Shown here piece after piece: positions 46,249 through 58,990 of a DNA stretch of 64,000 nucleotides. Source of the DNA: Neckera pumila (Eukaryota > Streptophyta > Bryopsida > Hypnales > Neckeraceae); contig OZ018412.1 of the NCBI GenBank assembly GCA_963969595.1, positions 8,372,501 to 8,436,500 of the forward strand, given 5' to 3'. The notes below the pieces were generated by a model, which searched no databases, was not told the origin of the DNA, and was given only the letters and a program-made list of their open reading frames with translations. Position numbers and translations under genes: made by a program. Positions within the stretch are counted from its first letter, which is position 1, and each line of letters opens with the position of its first letter.

Positions 46249-48365
46249 GAACTTCGTCAATGAAAAAGATCCCGAAGAAAAGGTCGACGGGGGGACTCAA
46301 GGCGCAGCATAATGAATGGTGAAGAGTTCATATAAGCAAAATAAACGGGGAAAAAAAAATTTAGGCAAATGCCATGTAAATTTCCGCTTTATTATTTATT
46401 ATTTGGTCTTCAGGCTCCACTTCTTTAGTCAATTCTCTATTGTAACTTATCAAATCTTGCCTACATTCTTATTGGTTGTGGTTGTGGTTGGACTTAGAAA
46501 TTTCAAGTAGAAAAGCTAAATACAAAAAGTAATATCAATCAATTCCAAGTGTTTTGTCTGTCTACAAGCCGATTTAGCGCAACATGGTGGAGGCCAAAGA
46601 GAGTCCTAGGTAATGAGGCCATCCTTAAGCCTAGCATAACTAGTTGGCCTTTGGAATTTGACCTCCCCATAGTGACAATGTTCTTATAATGGACCATACA
46701 ACTTCATTTGTATTGTTCTTGAGAAAAAACAAAATATTGTTGGAAGTGCAATCTCTTGCAAGGTTCTTAAATTTATGCAACACTTACAACATTGGCCCCA
46801 AGTAGTCAAAGTTTGGGGAGATATTCCAAAATACTATTGAAAGTGGCAGAAACTAAGATCTCAAAGGTCAAATGGGATTACTAACTAAGCATCTTTATAA
46901 GGAGAATCTATTTGCCCTCCCTAGCTAGTAACTTGGAAATTTATAATATCCAACACTTATAATGTATGTTCCAACTTACAATAGACAGGTAAATAAAGTG
47001 TCTTTGAAGATACAATTTTAATGTACAATTTCAATAAGGTAGTTTATTGCAAGTACATCAATTATACAACTATGTATAGGAATTCTATTTGGATTGTCAT
47101 GAAATGTTTACCAAGGTTGCACAAAGTGAATATGGTTCTACCATATTTTTTGGATGTTTTTCATAATTAGAATGATTGTAGAATAGTACTTCTAAAGGTC
47201 TATCAAACCTGGCATTTGGGGGGTTTCAATATTTTTGAGCATTTTATTTTGGAGTACAATCCAAACTTTTACATCCTCATCTCATAGCTCCCTCTCTAAT
47301 CCTTTTTTGTAGAAGGATTTCTAAGAATAGAATATTAAATGCCTTAGACTTGTGCTTGAAAAGGTCTACAATGTGAGGTTTCAAGTGGTTCATGGATGAT
47401 TGCAAATTCAATTTTTCTTTATCATGTACCTTCTTAGGAAAGATTACAATAGCGACCACAATATTTTTCTTGTAAACATTGTATAGCTCAAATTTTTTTT
47501 TCAAAATTCTAGAGCACCATTTATGCAAAAATTCCTCCAAAAAGTACAAAATACTAAAGTGCAATCCAAAGTATTGTGAAGTACTGTAAAGTATTCATTA
47601 GTATTTACTAAAGGCATATGATGGAAAAGTAAATTTCATTTGTATGTATAGACAAAATGGAGAAGAGGGGACATGCCTAAACCCTTGAAAATCAAGGAAC
47701 AAACGGATGGTCAAGTTTTTCCAACTCAACCAAAAAATAGTACTCAAACATAGTCATAGTATAAATGGTATAAATTTCCAAAAATAGAAAATGCAACACA
47801 TAATACAAATTTTTCTTGCAATGACCCATTAATGTTTGAATGCCAATTATTTTGTTCTCCTAAATTACATTCCAAAGCATCTTAGCACATCATTTTTGGA
47901 CCGTGAACCAAGCAAGAGGTGAATTTGTAAATGCTTACCAAATCATGACAGGTTACCATGTCAAAACTTCTAAAGATGACAATGCACAAATTCAAGAAGT
48001 AGTGTATAGAAAAGATCATCTTCAAGCTTATATCATCAATCTAGAAATCATTGAAACTACATCCTAGTCCTAGGATCATTAAATAGAAGTGGAAAAAATT
48101 TAAATTTACTGAAGTGATGAAGTTTTACAGAAAGTGTTAAAAAGTTCTCTTATGAGAAAGTTTACATCCAATGAATTTTTAATTAGAAAGTTCTTTAAGG
48201 AACTTGTCATCTCTATTACTTTGTATGATTTAGAACAATGAGAAGTTTCTTGAAAACCTTTCAACAATCAATACTTGTAGAGAACAATCTTGCGTGGAGC
48301 TTGCAACTACCTTGATGTTCACAAGCATGCATACAAGACCAAAGAAGATAGTGAGTTTGGGTATA
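46249..48365. other. AT-rich intergenic DNA
   Basis: Several short open stretches but none with recognisable protein similarity, plausible splice sites or composition differing from surrounding non-coding DNA. Confidence 0.45.
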
Positions 48366-48693
48366 TAAAGGAGGAGGTTCTTAAACGGCTCGGGCTCTAA
48401 TTTCGCCCACCTCCACAATGTTCACAGCTTGTACATGTTGCTTTTTGCAATGTACAAGCTGTGAACATTTGAGGAGGTGAGCGATTTTAAAGCCCTCCAA
48501 AGCGTTAAAACTTTGAACTTCAAAAATTCATAACTAATTCCACAAAGCTCCAAAAAATATGAGACGACTTGGGTTGGATGTCAATTTCATTTGTCTTTGT
48601 AGGAAAATTTACTAAAAAATATTTCAAGAAGTTTCACCTCCCCAAAATTTAGATTCAGCTCTTAAGTGAGCGCTTTATGGACCTCCTCCCTTA
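48366..48693. mobile_element. 328-bp foldback MITE with an internal hairpin
   Basis: TA at each end encloses AAGGAGGAGGTTCTTAAACG and its imperfect complement CATGG-type CTTTATGGACCTCCTCCCT. At 48404-48483 a nested inverted repeat has arms CCACAATGTTCACAGCTTGTACAT and the complement, separated by about 14 bases. Relatives of the distal half occur at 8700-8860 and, reversed, near 62830-62915. Confidence 0.65.
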
Positions 48694-49101
48694 GGTGTCT
48701 AGAGAAGGGAAACCAAATTTGTTGAGTTTGTGCAACACCATCCCCACTGCCTGTTAGTCACAGCCTTTGCAAACAACCTAGCTTCGTCATTCCAGCTTCT
48801 GTAACAAAAGCAGATCCAGAGCCTAACCAACCATTACCTGAACCTCCTCTCTGGGCACATTACATACATTAAACAAACTAGGCACATCTGAAGTCTCCAT
48901 CCTTTTTTCAAAATTTCAAGAGAAAACATAAATCTACAATTTGTCTGTTATCCCTCACCACGAAATGAAAGGTTACAGATTTTGAAACGAAAAACCAAGC
49001 ATGCACTTTAATTACACTATTGACAATGCCACAAAATGTCACCAATGTTTTAGAGTTTGTAATCTTGGTCTCTCAGCAGTCTCAAGAAGAAAAACTCAAA
49101 G

Positions 49102-49398
49102 ATGAGTGGCTCCGGTAGCTTCCGAGATGGCCTTCTAGTGGCGCCTTCAATGACCAAAGTTGCATCCTGCATGAGTGAACCTTTAACCAGTGATCAAGAA
49201 TGGAAGAGATTTAAGTTGACTGTTGGATCTCAGAGAAATAACTCCGGCTCTTTCAAAGAACAGGCATTACCTATTTGTTCAAATCCAGAGTATCTATGGC
49301 TAAAACGTTCGATAAATGACATGCTTGGAGCGGTCTACGTACACCCTAGAATCATGAGTGATATCCTTTCGCCGGTGCATTTGTGCATTCGACAGTGA
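49102..49398 (+). CDS. Possible hypothetical coding exon, 98 residues
   Basis: Opens with an ATG (MSGSGSFRDGLLVAPSMTK) and is Ser-rich, with LTSDQEWKRFKLTVGS. A second open stretch follows on the same strand at about 49520-49756 (SADRDRSLQENFADLFLEML), which could be a second exon after a GT donor near 49335. I recognise no family. Composition is less AT-rich than the surroundings, the main argument in favour. Confidence 0.25.
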   Translation: MSGSGSFRDGLLVAPSMTKVASCMSEPLTSDQEWKRFKLTVGSQRNNSGSFKEQALPICSNPEYLWLKRSINDMLGAVYVHPRIMSDILSPVHLCIRQ

Positions 49399-49756
49399 TT
49401 TTTTTTGTAAAGCATAAAACTTGGGGTTTAAGGCCATATAACAATGCCACTGGATAATGAGTGACATAAAAACTACGTACCTTCTCACTTGGATCTCATA
49501 GCTTTGCTAATCCAAGACAGTTTAGGTGGATCTGAAATCGTTGTATCACGTCGCCATACGTAGTTCTTGGCCTCTTGTCGGATCTGCAGATCGAGACAGA
49601 TCATTACAAGAAAATTTTGCAGATTTGTTCCTTGAGATGCTGTGGTTTCCAAAGCAGTTGAACATTAGCGATTTTTCTTCTGGCTTCAAAAAGCAGGTGT
49701 CATCTCAAACTAAAATTGAAAGTCTATGTCAGCAAGGTGTTATTTTTGTCACATAG

Positions 49757-50824
49757 AGCACATGCCATCCAGCAAAACCAAAGTTCTCTAGGGATTGTGT
49801 AACTAGGAATATAGGGGACTAACAATCTTGGGGCAAACTAACTGAGGAAATTAACTGAGGAATTCGAATGCAACGAAAGAGAGACGTTATTTTACCAATG
49901 CAATCCAAAGATTCAAGTTATTGCCGGAAAATATCAATGAAAAATTCTATTCAGACTCTTGCATGAAGATTGAACACAAAAAATTGCATTAATCGTGAAG
50001 TAACAAACATGGAGTTATGTGAAAATCATGTCACTATATCAACACCTTGTTAGTCAGGACACGAGACAATACATCGTTCCAAGAATTTCGCTGTGACTTC
50101 GGTATCCAACTCCAACCCAACCGTGGCTCCGCTCGCACCCTGCATCTTCAATATGAGCAATGAAACATATCTTTTACAAGAGAACGTTCACTGGTAGTAA
50201 CGTAGTAATTCACGAAGCTCAATACAAATTATTGAGGTAAACACATTCCACACCACAAACAGCAAGTAGCTACGCTACAAGAGGTTTGGTCTTTCCATAG
50301 AGCAGCTTCACAACTAAAACAGGCTTCATACCTGATTTCATAGTGTTTCTTATTTCATGTTACGAACCAGGGTTCAATTTCCAGTAGCAATCAAAACTAG
50401 ATATAAGAAAAATCTTGCTCGAGATCTCAGACACATTATTTTAGGGTAGCAAGCACCTCAATACATCACTTGGCATAAACGTAAAATCTAAGTGCCAGAG
50501 GCACGTTATCCCACGATAAACATACATTATCTTGAGATATACGTTAATGTGAATTTATCCTGATACAATAGCAGTATAGGAGCTTCTGACTCCACGATCA
50601 CGTATCTCTAGAGTTCCTATGCCAAATTAGATGTAGTTTGTGATGTTTCAATGCCTAATCCCCTTGCTGTTGGTGCAGAGCCAAAAAATATTCAGGGATG
50701 TGTAAGTACACAATCCTGACATTCCCTGAAATGGGAGGATAATGGAGAATCATCTCTCATTTCAGAGAATGATATGCTCAGACAGCTTCACTGAGTTTGG
50801 AAACTGAGTAAAAACAATACGTAC
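49757..50824. other. Gap, possibly holding the last exon of the gene at 50825-52704
   Basis: A good acceptor at 50140 on the minus strand opens a frame ending ...KFLERCIVSCPD with a stop at 50050-50052. Entered in the phase left by the 50825 donor, however, a different frame is read. An intermediate exon may be missing, so I do not join it. Confidence 0.3.
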
Positions 50825-52704
50825 CCAATCAACATGAAATGGATGTTGTTGTCCTGTCTTTTGAAGAGAGCTAAAACAGCAGAGTTCCGAAGAGAGCCCA
50901 TTTCTCCGATTTCTTCGTTGCTGACGGCAGCCTCGGCAGGTGCCATATCCACCATGGCCAGCACGGCTCTCTGCTGTGCATAACTCATAACATCCGAAGC
51001 CTGGAGCTGTCGGTGCACATAAATGGACAGAAGGTGGCGGTCATCGTAGGGCACCACCGTCTCGGCTATCGCCACCATTTTGAGCTGCAAGGTGGACCCG
51101 CCATAGATCTGCATCATGATCTCGGCGTCAGCGTCTCTGCACACAAGCATTTTCACAGATGGATTACTTACTATTCACTTGTGACTCTCATGTGTACTAG
51201 TGCTATTCGTGTCGAAGAGTGTCACACATATCATTGCTAAAGAGATCCCTCTTTTTTAAAAAGCTATAAATATATGTAAGTTCACGCACTATTAGACAAA
51301 TCAGTGTAGTTAGCACACTGCTTGAGACTTTCATCCAAGGGTATGGACCATTCAACTGAAAAAACCATGGTGACAACTGCTACATTTGGAATCGCACCAA
51401 GTCTGAGTTTGAAGGCAACCATGCATGTCACTGTCCCATTGGTGGTTGGTCAATAGTAAGGTATATTCCATAACCCTTCCAACTCAATGCGAGCTCTTTG
51501 ATCAACCAAAAGAAGGACGTTTTAGATTCTATAAACAACTTAGCATTATGTCCAATGACCTTCTTGAGCGTCTAGGCTAGTGAGTTTAAAAGTCCACATT
51601 GCCAACTCTAACAATTGTGCCTCCGCTTATTTGTTAGTCAGGCAAGTATATTTAACTCTTAACTCTTTTGTTCAAAGTGAGCCCTTCGATCAAACAAAAA
51701 GTGCAGAACTAGATGTCCAGGATTCAATGAAATGACTTGGGCATTATATCTTCCAATAACCTCCTCAAGCTCTCAAAGTCTATCTAGTCCTTCACATTGA
51801 TTTTGAACAAAAAGCTTCATACTAATATTTTTCTTTCAAAAATTGGGTATTGGTGGCCAGCAAACTTACAAGACCTTGGTTGCCAATGAATTTCCCCTCT
51901 CGAGCAGGTTTTGGAGAGGTGAAATCTGCACAGCGTTTTGAGACACAACTGAGCTTCGACCAGCTCCATGCGCCAAGTGCAGCACAAGTGCATACGCAAT
52001 GCTTGTAATAAACAGAATCATCCTCAACACGCGCCAGAGGAGACTGATGTATCCCTTCGACTGGGAGCCACGAGACTCCACCATTGTTTCATCATCTGTC
52101 ACGTGACTCATTTTCTCTCCTTGGCAGAACACACTTGCACCTTTAGAACTCTTCTTCCTCCGCTTGCGACTCTTTTAACCGACACATGTCAAGTAAAATT
52201 CCCACAGAGAAAGCAAATGAGCTAAACTCACATACACTTGATCTTGTTCACCAAACACAGCAGGCAATCCACATGCGTGCACACTTGAGCAATTCATTGT
52301 CATCACAATATGGACGGCCTCACATCATTTCGTACGAGAGAGACTATCCCCTGCACACAACCTGCTACCTCATAGTACAGCTCCTCGGCAATGACACACA
52401 AGGGGATGTAGAGGAACTCCTCGATCACAACGTAGAGAGGGTCATACACCTTCTGGCTCAGAAGCGCATCCAAGAGACAGAAAATGCACAGCGAGTGAGG
52501 GTGCTGGCAACGAAGCTCCTCGATCAGGCAGTAGAGAACCAGAGCTGCTACTACAAATAGAATCCATGCGTCTTGTGACTCCACAAGGGTCTGGAGCCAT
52601 GGGGCTACCATAGAGAAGACTGCTATGCACAGGGTTGTTACTACGGAGGCGTCCCACACGTCGGGGGGGACCCAAGGGACCTTCAAGAGGGATGGAAACA
52701 CCAT
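50825..52704 (-). CDS. Unrecognised multi-pass membrane protein, partial model
   Basis: Three exons fit together: 52369-52704 (ATG at 52704), 51870-52171 and 50825-51136. All are GT-AG and the phases agree (0, then 2); the model leaves via a donor at 50824 toward an unplaced last exon. Exon 1 encodes about three hydrophobic helices (VTTLCIAVFSMVAP, ILFVVAALVLYCLIEEL, VVIEEFLYIPLCVIAEELY). Exon 2 has a basic cluster (SRKRRKKSSK), an acidic linker (SHVTDDETMVE) and a fourth helix (ILFITSIAYALVLHLAHG). Exon 3 is soluble, with DADAEIMMQIYGGSTLQLKM and MSYAQQRAVLAMVDMAPAEA. About 317 residues without the end. I recognise no family. Exon 3 is GC-richer than its surroundings, supporting coding. Confidence 0.5.
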
Positions 52705-54626
52705 AAAAAGACACAGCTAGTTATAATACTGTTTCGTTCTCAAAGGTTGACACCATCGGCCAACCAAGACATTCGTATACTCCCTCCGCCCGTCCTGATT
52801 TCAAGTGTCTGCAGTTCTGTTGAAAACGTTTTATACCAACTAGATTGATCATACTATGAAAAACATAACTCAGAATGGTTGAAAATCTTATAATAGCACC
52901 AGAATCAATGACGAACATTGCATGTGTTCACCGCAACCTAAATGAAATTGGCCACAAGAATGCCTCCATATGACCTACTCAAAGTGGTCACTTGATTCGG
53001 GACCGAGGGAGGACCAACCAACGGATTGCAGAGTGTGGCGAAACCCTAATTTTGTAATGAAACACAGTGGATTTCGTTCCAACGGCAAAGTGGAAGAAGA
53101 AAACAGAAACTGACCCCACAAAAGCAATGAGCAATTCAACAGATCGTGTATAAGAATTTTGGTAACTTCAAGTCTTTTGTGCAAAGAAAGCGTCTTAAAC
53201 TGGCTCATGAGGAGTCGAATTGATCCAGTACTGTTCGCTCTTTCTATTCAATCCTTGACAAAGCTTGTGGTCATGCAACAAGCTTTCTAGACCAAATAAA
53301 TCAGATGACGGTTATGTAACTGCTAATGATATGGTGTGCCAGCTCATGCAAAAGCGATAGCCTTGAGAATTCAATCGGACAAGGGGATCCAAGCAATGTA
53401 ACATAGAAGTCGCAATACCAAAGACCCGATCCTCTGAGTATGTGAGATCACCTTGTGCTCATCCCACCGACAACAACTCCTCTTGAAACCAAGTTTGGGA
53501 ACAACACCGACACAACTCTTCCTGAAATGGTTCAAACTGACACCCAATTCTACATCAACATACAAGACGATTCAAATTGAGCTGCCATGGATTCTACCAC
53601 ATGTCGGTATCAATGTCGGTTTGGATTCAATGCATATTACAAATCCAAGACACGGGGAGTACAATTTGAACCCAACTGAATACTTAGGTTTCAAACGACG
53701 GTGACTTACCCATTTCTGGAGAGGATGGGCGTGTGAAAGAAGGTTGCACTAACTTTAGTGTTCGTAACTGAGTATGGTGTTGATTGACAACTAACTTACA
53801 GACAAAACTCACTCCCATCCCCTTCATGATCAGCCAAAACTCCTTGAATGGAAACGAAACTCACTATTCTCAGAACAAGTCAGAAGTGCTGCAAGAAGAG
53901 CAAGATCCGTCCATCCTCCAAAAACTCTCAAAACAAGGGAGAACTTATGTGCAGGGAAACGTACGAATGGGAGCAGGTCCGCCGGTTGCCCAAATAAAAC
54001 CTCCATTAAGGTGAAAACACCCTAAACCGTCAAAGTAAACAATACAGTGCAGTTGGAGGCACATTTCTCAAGAAAAACTAATTTTGTAACATACGCAGTT
54101 GAATATCATGAATTTTTCAAGAAAATAAGACATGATAATTACTATAAATTTTTAAAGTGGAAGCTCCCAAGGCCATCGAAGCCGTCAAATAGCTTATTAG
54201 TCATAGAAAATTGCAGTTCATTAAGTATGGGGATGGTTTTCATTACACTTTTGGGGACACGTTCAATAGAAATCTACTTGTCTGCAATGGAATGGGTTTG
54301 CGTGTTTTCACCTTCATTTAAGTGGCCATGTTTTATCATTGTTAGCTCACCAAGCTTAGTCTGCAGGTATCATCCGCAGATTGCTGCCCATCAGTTCGAT
54401 CCTCATGAGATCCTCAGCCCTCTCTTTGATTTGCACGTCAATTCTTTGGGCTCTTTCTCAATGACGTGAAACGTAGAGCAGGTTTCAGAGCCTCCCACTT
54501 GTTTCCGACTGAGCTTTCGGTGAGGACAGGTGGGTGGTATTTGTACTTGGAGATACAGTCAGCCTCCAGAAGTGTTAAAATCTCATATTTGTTATGCAAA
54601 TTTGTACTCTTATAGTCTTATAAACT
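52705..54626. other. Intergenic region with unassigned open stretches
   Basis: A Stowaway-type end (TACTCCCTCCGCCCGTCC) is at 52777. Plus-strand open stretches at 53453-53704 and 53784-54014 match nothing known to me. A region after a good acceptor at 54367 ends YHPQIAAHQFDPHEILSPLF and stops at 54469. It could be the C-terminal exon of an unrecognised plus-strand gene. Confidence 0.3.
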
Positions 54627-54996
54627 AAGGTAGAAGCACCAGTTGTCGACCATGCCCAATACCCAACCTATAGGGTGTGCTATTTCCAACCTTAGGTTGG
54701 AAATCAGACTTGGAGTGTGTTTTTCTGTCCTTTTCAAGGTTGGAACTAACATGATTCCACAAGTAGTGAGCATCCTTGACGATCGGAATTGGAAGACTCT
54801 ATATATTGTCTACTAGTGAAATGTGCTTTTTGGCTCCCAAAATTCACTGTAATTTCAATTTTGAGAATTAAATTCTGAAAATTTTGCCATCTCCATATTT
54901 CCTATCTTCCTACATGGGAAAAATTTCCAACACCTTATACTATGCACAATCTGCTCCAAAACTCCATAAATGATCAACTACTGGTGCTTCTACCTT
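54627..54996. mobile_element. 370-bp inverted-repeat element, relative of 14758-15631
   Basis: AAGGTAGAAGCACCAGT at the left, ACTGGTGCTTCTACCTT at the right, a perfect 17-base inverted pair. The interior shares CCTTTTCAAGGTTGGAACTAA, GATCGGAATTGGAAGA and ATCTCCATATTTCCTATCTT with the larger element. No target duplication identified. Confidence 0.7.
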
Positions 54997-56149
54997 ATAT
55001 ACAATAAAGGTCTGTTCTCACTTTGTGTTCAAGAGTGTTGATATTGAGGATCTCAGGAACGAATTTAGACCTACTTTTGGAACGGATTCACAATACAAAC
55101 ATCATCCTGGCCATCAAGTGCGAACATACCCTAAGGTAACTACACCTAAAATTGCACGCTTCCTAAAATCGCCCAATAGATATTTTGCCTTAAATGTACT
55201 CCCAGTATTCATATGACTCTAAGATCGCTTTTAAATATACCTATATTTAGCACTTTGGAAATTTGTAGTTTATTGACATGGTGTCCAAAAAATGCATTCT
55301 AAAAGAATCTAGAGTCTCCTTTTGACTACCAATGGAACCCCACAAAAAAAATTCAATATAATAGTAAAAACTATGCTGAATCATACTGAATTGCTTAACT
55401 GTGCAATTTAAGGTCAGTTATTTTAGAATCTCTCTTAGTGCATAATGCCAAGACTATGCACTAAGAGAGGTTTGTGCATTTGGAGAGGTGCATTAATGTT
55501 AACTAACTAACATGGCATCTAACTACACTGCTTTCTAGAAAAAACCCTTGAAATTGGGCCCACCCTACTAACTTCTTAGTGCATATTATAAAAGTACAAG
55601 TTCAACATTTTAAAAGCCCCCTTTTATTGGCTAAAATTACAAATTATATCAACAAGTATTTATTCACAATTAAGTTCATCCAAACCGACATGTATTGAAC
55701 CATGTCTTAATCAACTTAAAACTATCCATAAATAGATGTGAACGTGGTGTCTTCCTTGACAATAGCACCTAATTACTTGTCCAAAGTACATGACTTATAC
55801 ACTCTATAGAAATGGATGGAAGATTGACGCAATTGGGAGGGTCCTATAGATGGCAAAATTAGATGATTGACAGTATTGGGCTGATTGACTCTATTTGTAT
55901 TCAAAAATATAGTCAACCTCTATGAGTGTTAAAATCTCATATGTATTATAGAAATTTGCACTTCCATAAAATAATATACTATCCAATAATTATTGCCTAT
56001 TGAACTTTCAGTGTAGGCAAGTGGTATTTGTACTTAAAGATACAATTAGCCTCCATAAGTATTAAAATCTCATATGTGTTATGGAAATTTAGAATAAATG
56101 TGAGCTATTTTCCATTCAATATTCATCACAGTTGTCAATGTTGAGAACT
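54997..56149. other. AT-rich intergenic DNA with a small hairpin
   Basis: CTCTCTTAGTGCATA (55430-55444) pairs with TATGCACTAAGAGAG (55455-55469) as a perfect 15-bp stem, with more CTAAGAGAGG-like sequence around. A direct pair near 55910 and 56030 shares TACTTAAAGATACA-type and AGTGTTAAAATCTCATATGT segments. No exon. Confidence 0.45.
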
Positions 56150-56980
56150 CTTTGCAAAAAACAATTAAGAAACAACTAAAAAATGACTAAGAAATGACTG
56201 CAACTGTAAAATGACAGCAGTTGTTTCTTAGTTGTTTTGTAGTTGTATTCTAGTTGTATCCTAGTTGTATTCTAGTTGTTTTGGAGTTGCTTTGTAGAGT
56301 TGTTTCCCGATTGTCTTATATCAATTGTCCCATATCAATTGTCAAGAGTACCATTAGGTTAGACTTATAAGACTTGTAAACTGTTGTACTCTTATGTAAT
56401 GAACTCTATTGATAGAGTTCTAAGATTTTGACAATGTGTAGAATTCTACATTTTGTAGATTTCTACAATTTGTAGAAATTTAAAAACATTTGAAATCCAG
56501 AAAATTTTAAAACTTGTGAAATTATCAAATCAGTGAAATCTATTAAATATCAATATTTCAATTTTTGAAATCTAAAAAAATGCTAGATTTGAAATTTTGA
56601 AATCTAAAAAAAACTAGATTTGTAATCTTGAAATCTAAAAAATAGCTAGATTTAAAATTCTAAAATCATAAAAAAATTAGATTTGAAATTCTAAAATCTA
56701 CAAATCATTGAGATTAGAATTTTGAAATCTAGAAATTCTATAAGTTTTAAATGAGTCGCACACAAGCAAATACCACATCAACAACCATGTCAGAAAAGTT
56801 CATCAATGAAGTTCCAAATAGGCCGTTGGATTCTTGGGATTTTGCGACTACAAATTTGACATGCGACTCACTTGTCCAATACAACTTTGGTCTCCAAATT
56901 ATCACCAATCACAAGTAAGTCACACAACTCAAAAACCAGTTGCTCTTTACAGTCGCAGAACCTTTCATTTTCTTCTAGTG
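56150..56980 (-). mobile_element. CACTAGAAG-ended element, reversed relative of 43877-44759
   Basis: Ends TTTCATTTTCTTCTAGTG at 56980, the complement of CACTAGAAGAAAATGAAA. Contains GTCTCCAAATTATCACC (complement of a block near 43965) and a run of TAGTTGT.TT units at 56225-56290. Many ATCTAAAAAA.TAGATTT units at 56570-56700 echo 44090-44220. The far end is not defined by a CACTA terminus. Confidence 0.5.
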
Positions 56981-57804
56981 ATTGTTCAGCTCCCTACTTC
57001 ATTGATTTGACTTTGATAAGTGAGAAAGTTGAAAAAAGTTAAAATAAAGTTAGAGATATTTGTGGGGTTCAAAGATGCTAAGAGTGAGATTGAACAAATT
57101 TTGAGAGCAAAGCCCCAATTATATCATGTAATTCATCAAGATTATCCAAGCACTTCAAAACCAAGTACAATTGTAGCTTGTAGAAGACTTAATTTGAGTG
57201 TTGGATTTAGGAATTCTAGAGGTTGTGAGTTTTGAAAATATAGATGATTTTCCGCAAGCTATTTCTCTAGGACTTGCACTAGAGGAGTTTGTATATAGAG
57301 GGCATGATGTGAGAGAAGGTCAAATTGGGATCTCCAGTCTGTGCGTTTATTCAAGAGATTCAAGTTCTAATGTATTCCTTTCTACATTTATTGTAGTAGA
57401 GAAGGCAACACCTCCATAGATGATCACAATCGGTCAACGTTCTTCAGCATTTAGGCTACATCAGTACATCTTGTTATTGCTACATATCATTTGAAAGCAT
57501 GTGATCTTTTTTTGCATTCAGTTCCCCATATTCACTTGTATCAAGGACATTGGAGAGTATCCTAGAAGAGTTTTTGTATAGAGGGAATTCATCCTCCTTA
57601 TACAATGAGTGAGTTTGCTATTCCAAATTTGAAATGAAAACTATGTACAGTAAAGCCCTTTTTGAGGACAACTTGTATTCAATATCAAATGAGGATATTT
57701 ATAACTGGGACATAGTCATTGGCCCTATATACATCCCTATTGAGTGGACAGACTACAATGTTGGAGGATAGTCTCCTATGATGCGACTATTTTCTACTCG
57801 CTTA
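56981..57804. other. Gap with a possible gene fragment
   Basis: Two overlapping plus-strand open stretches (57020-57235 and 57198-57419) contain FVGFKDAKSEIEQILRAKPQ and FPQAISLGLALEEFVYRGHD. They look more protein-like than the surroundings but are in different frames and match nothing I know. A decayed gene or transposon fragment is possible. Confidence 0.25.
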
Positions 57805-58350
57805 GAGCATCGCCACCTTGGGGTGGCCAAACCCCCTCGGCACAAAGGATTTGGCGTGCTCAATTGGCCAACCGGGCACAGTGACATCCAAAGCCCCCAC
57901 TGTGACACAGCCATGCGGACCCAATCTTTCCATTGTTTTGGAGACCATTATTGTAAAAGTCTAATAAGTTGTCTAGGATCATTAATGTAAAAGCTAATTC
58001 TAAATTTGAATTAGAGATCTTTAGTGATTGAGAGGAGTTGCGCTCAATTGCTCCACTATGCCATTGCTTCTACTCGTTTGGGTGTCACTTGTTTGGTCTA
58101 TTTTCAAGCAAGTTTTCTATTGCATTTGTTTAGAGCTCTTGTTAATGTTTTTGAATCAATTTTAGGCCCCACATCTATACATAACTAAGGATTAAAAACA
58201 AAATTTTTATCTTTTACATTGAAAATTATATATGTATATATTCTTATATCTATATCTTTGTTTATACTAAGCCTGTATCTAAATATTCTTTTACACTTAG
58301 CAAATATCAATTCAATTTTTGTTTTAATATGTTTTAGGATTTCCCCCCCC

Positions 58351-58990
58351 TTCCAAAGTATGAGGTGTGTGCATTGTATGAAAGATTGCTTCCACAGTGT
58401 CTCCACAAACTTGGAGGGTATAAATTAGAACAAGGCTTATGACTTTATTTTTTATTTTTTATTTTCATCTTTCTTTTTCCCCCCCTTCCAAAGTACGAGG
58501 TGTGTGCATTGTATGAAGGATTGCTTCTACAGTGTCTCCACAAACTTGGAGGGTATAAATTAGAACAAGGCTTATGACTTTATTTTTTATTTTTTATTTT
58601 CATCCTTCTTTTTTTCCCCCTTCCAAAGTATAAGGTGTGTACATTGTGTAAAGGATTGCTTCCAAAGTGTCCCCACATACTTGGAAAGTATAAACTAGAA
58701 GAAGGCTCATGGGTTTTTTTTATTTTTATTTTTTCATCTTTTTTTTTTTCCACCCTTCCAAGGTATGAGGTGTGTGCATTGTGTGAAGGATTGCTTCCAA
58801 AGCATCTCCACATACTTGGAGGGCATAAACTAGAACAAGGCTTATGACTTAATTTTTATTTTTTATTTTCATCCTTCTTTTTTCCCCGCTTCCAAAGTAT
58901 GAGGTGTGTACATTGTGTGAAGGATTGCTTTGGAAGCAATCCTTCACATACTTGGAAGTACATACTTGGAAGGTATACATTGGAGCATGG
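58351..58990 (+). repeat. ~135-bp tandem repeat, five copies, inside the PIF-like element
   Basis: Units start at 58351, 58486, 58621, 58756 and 58890 with TTCCAAAGTATGAGGTGTGT or variants. They continue GCATTGTGTGAAGGATTGCTTCC, CATACTTGGAGGGTATAAA, TAGAACAAGGCTTATGACTT and a T-rich spacer. A reversed unit is at about 59085-59170, so the array also forms a hairpin. Confidence 0.9.

Noticed and set aside
52975..53664. Possible mariner transposase between a Stowaway-like end at 52777 and GGGGAGTA near 53660
   Set aside because: The ends are not convincingly inverted and no DDE or helix-turn-helix signature could be read in any frame.
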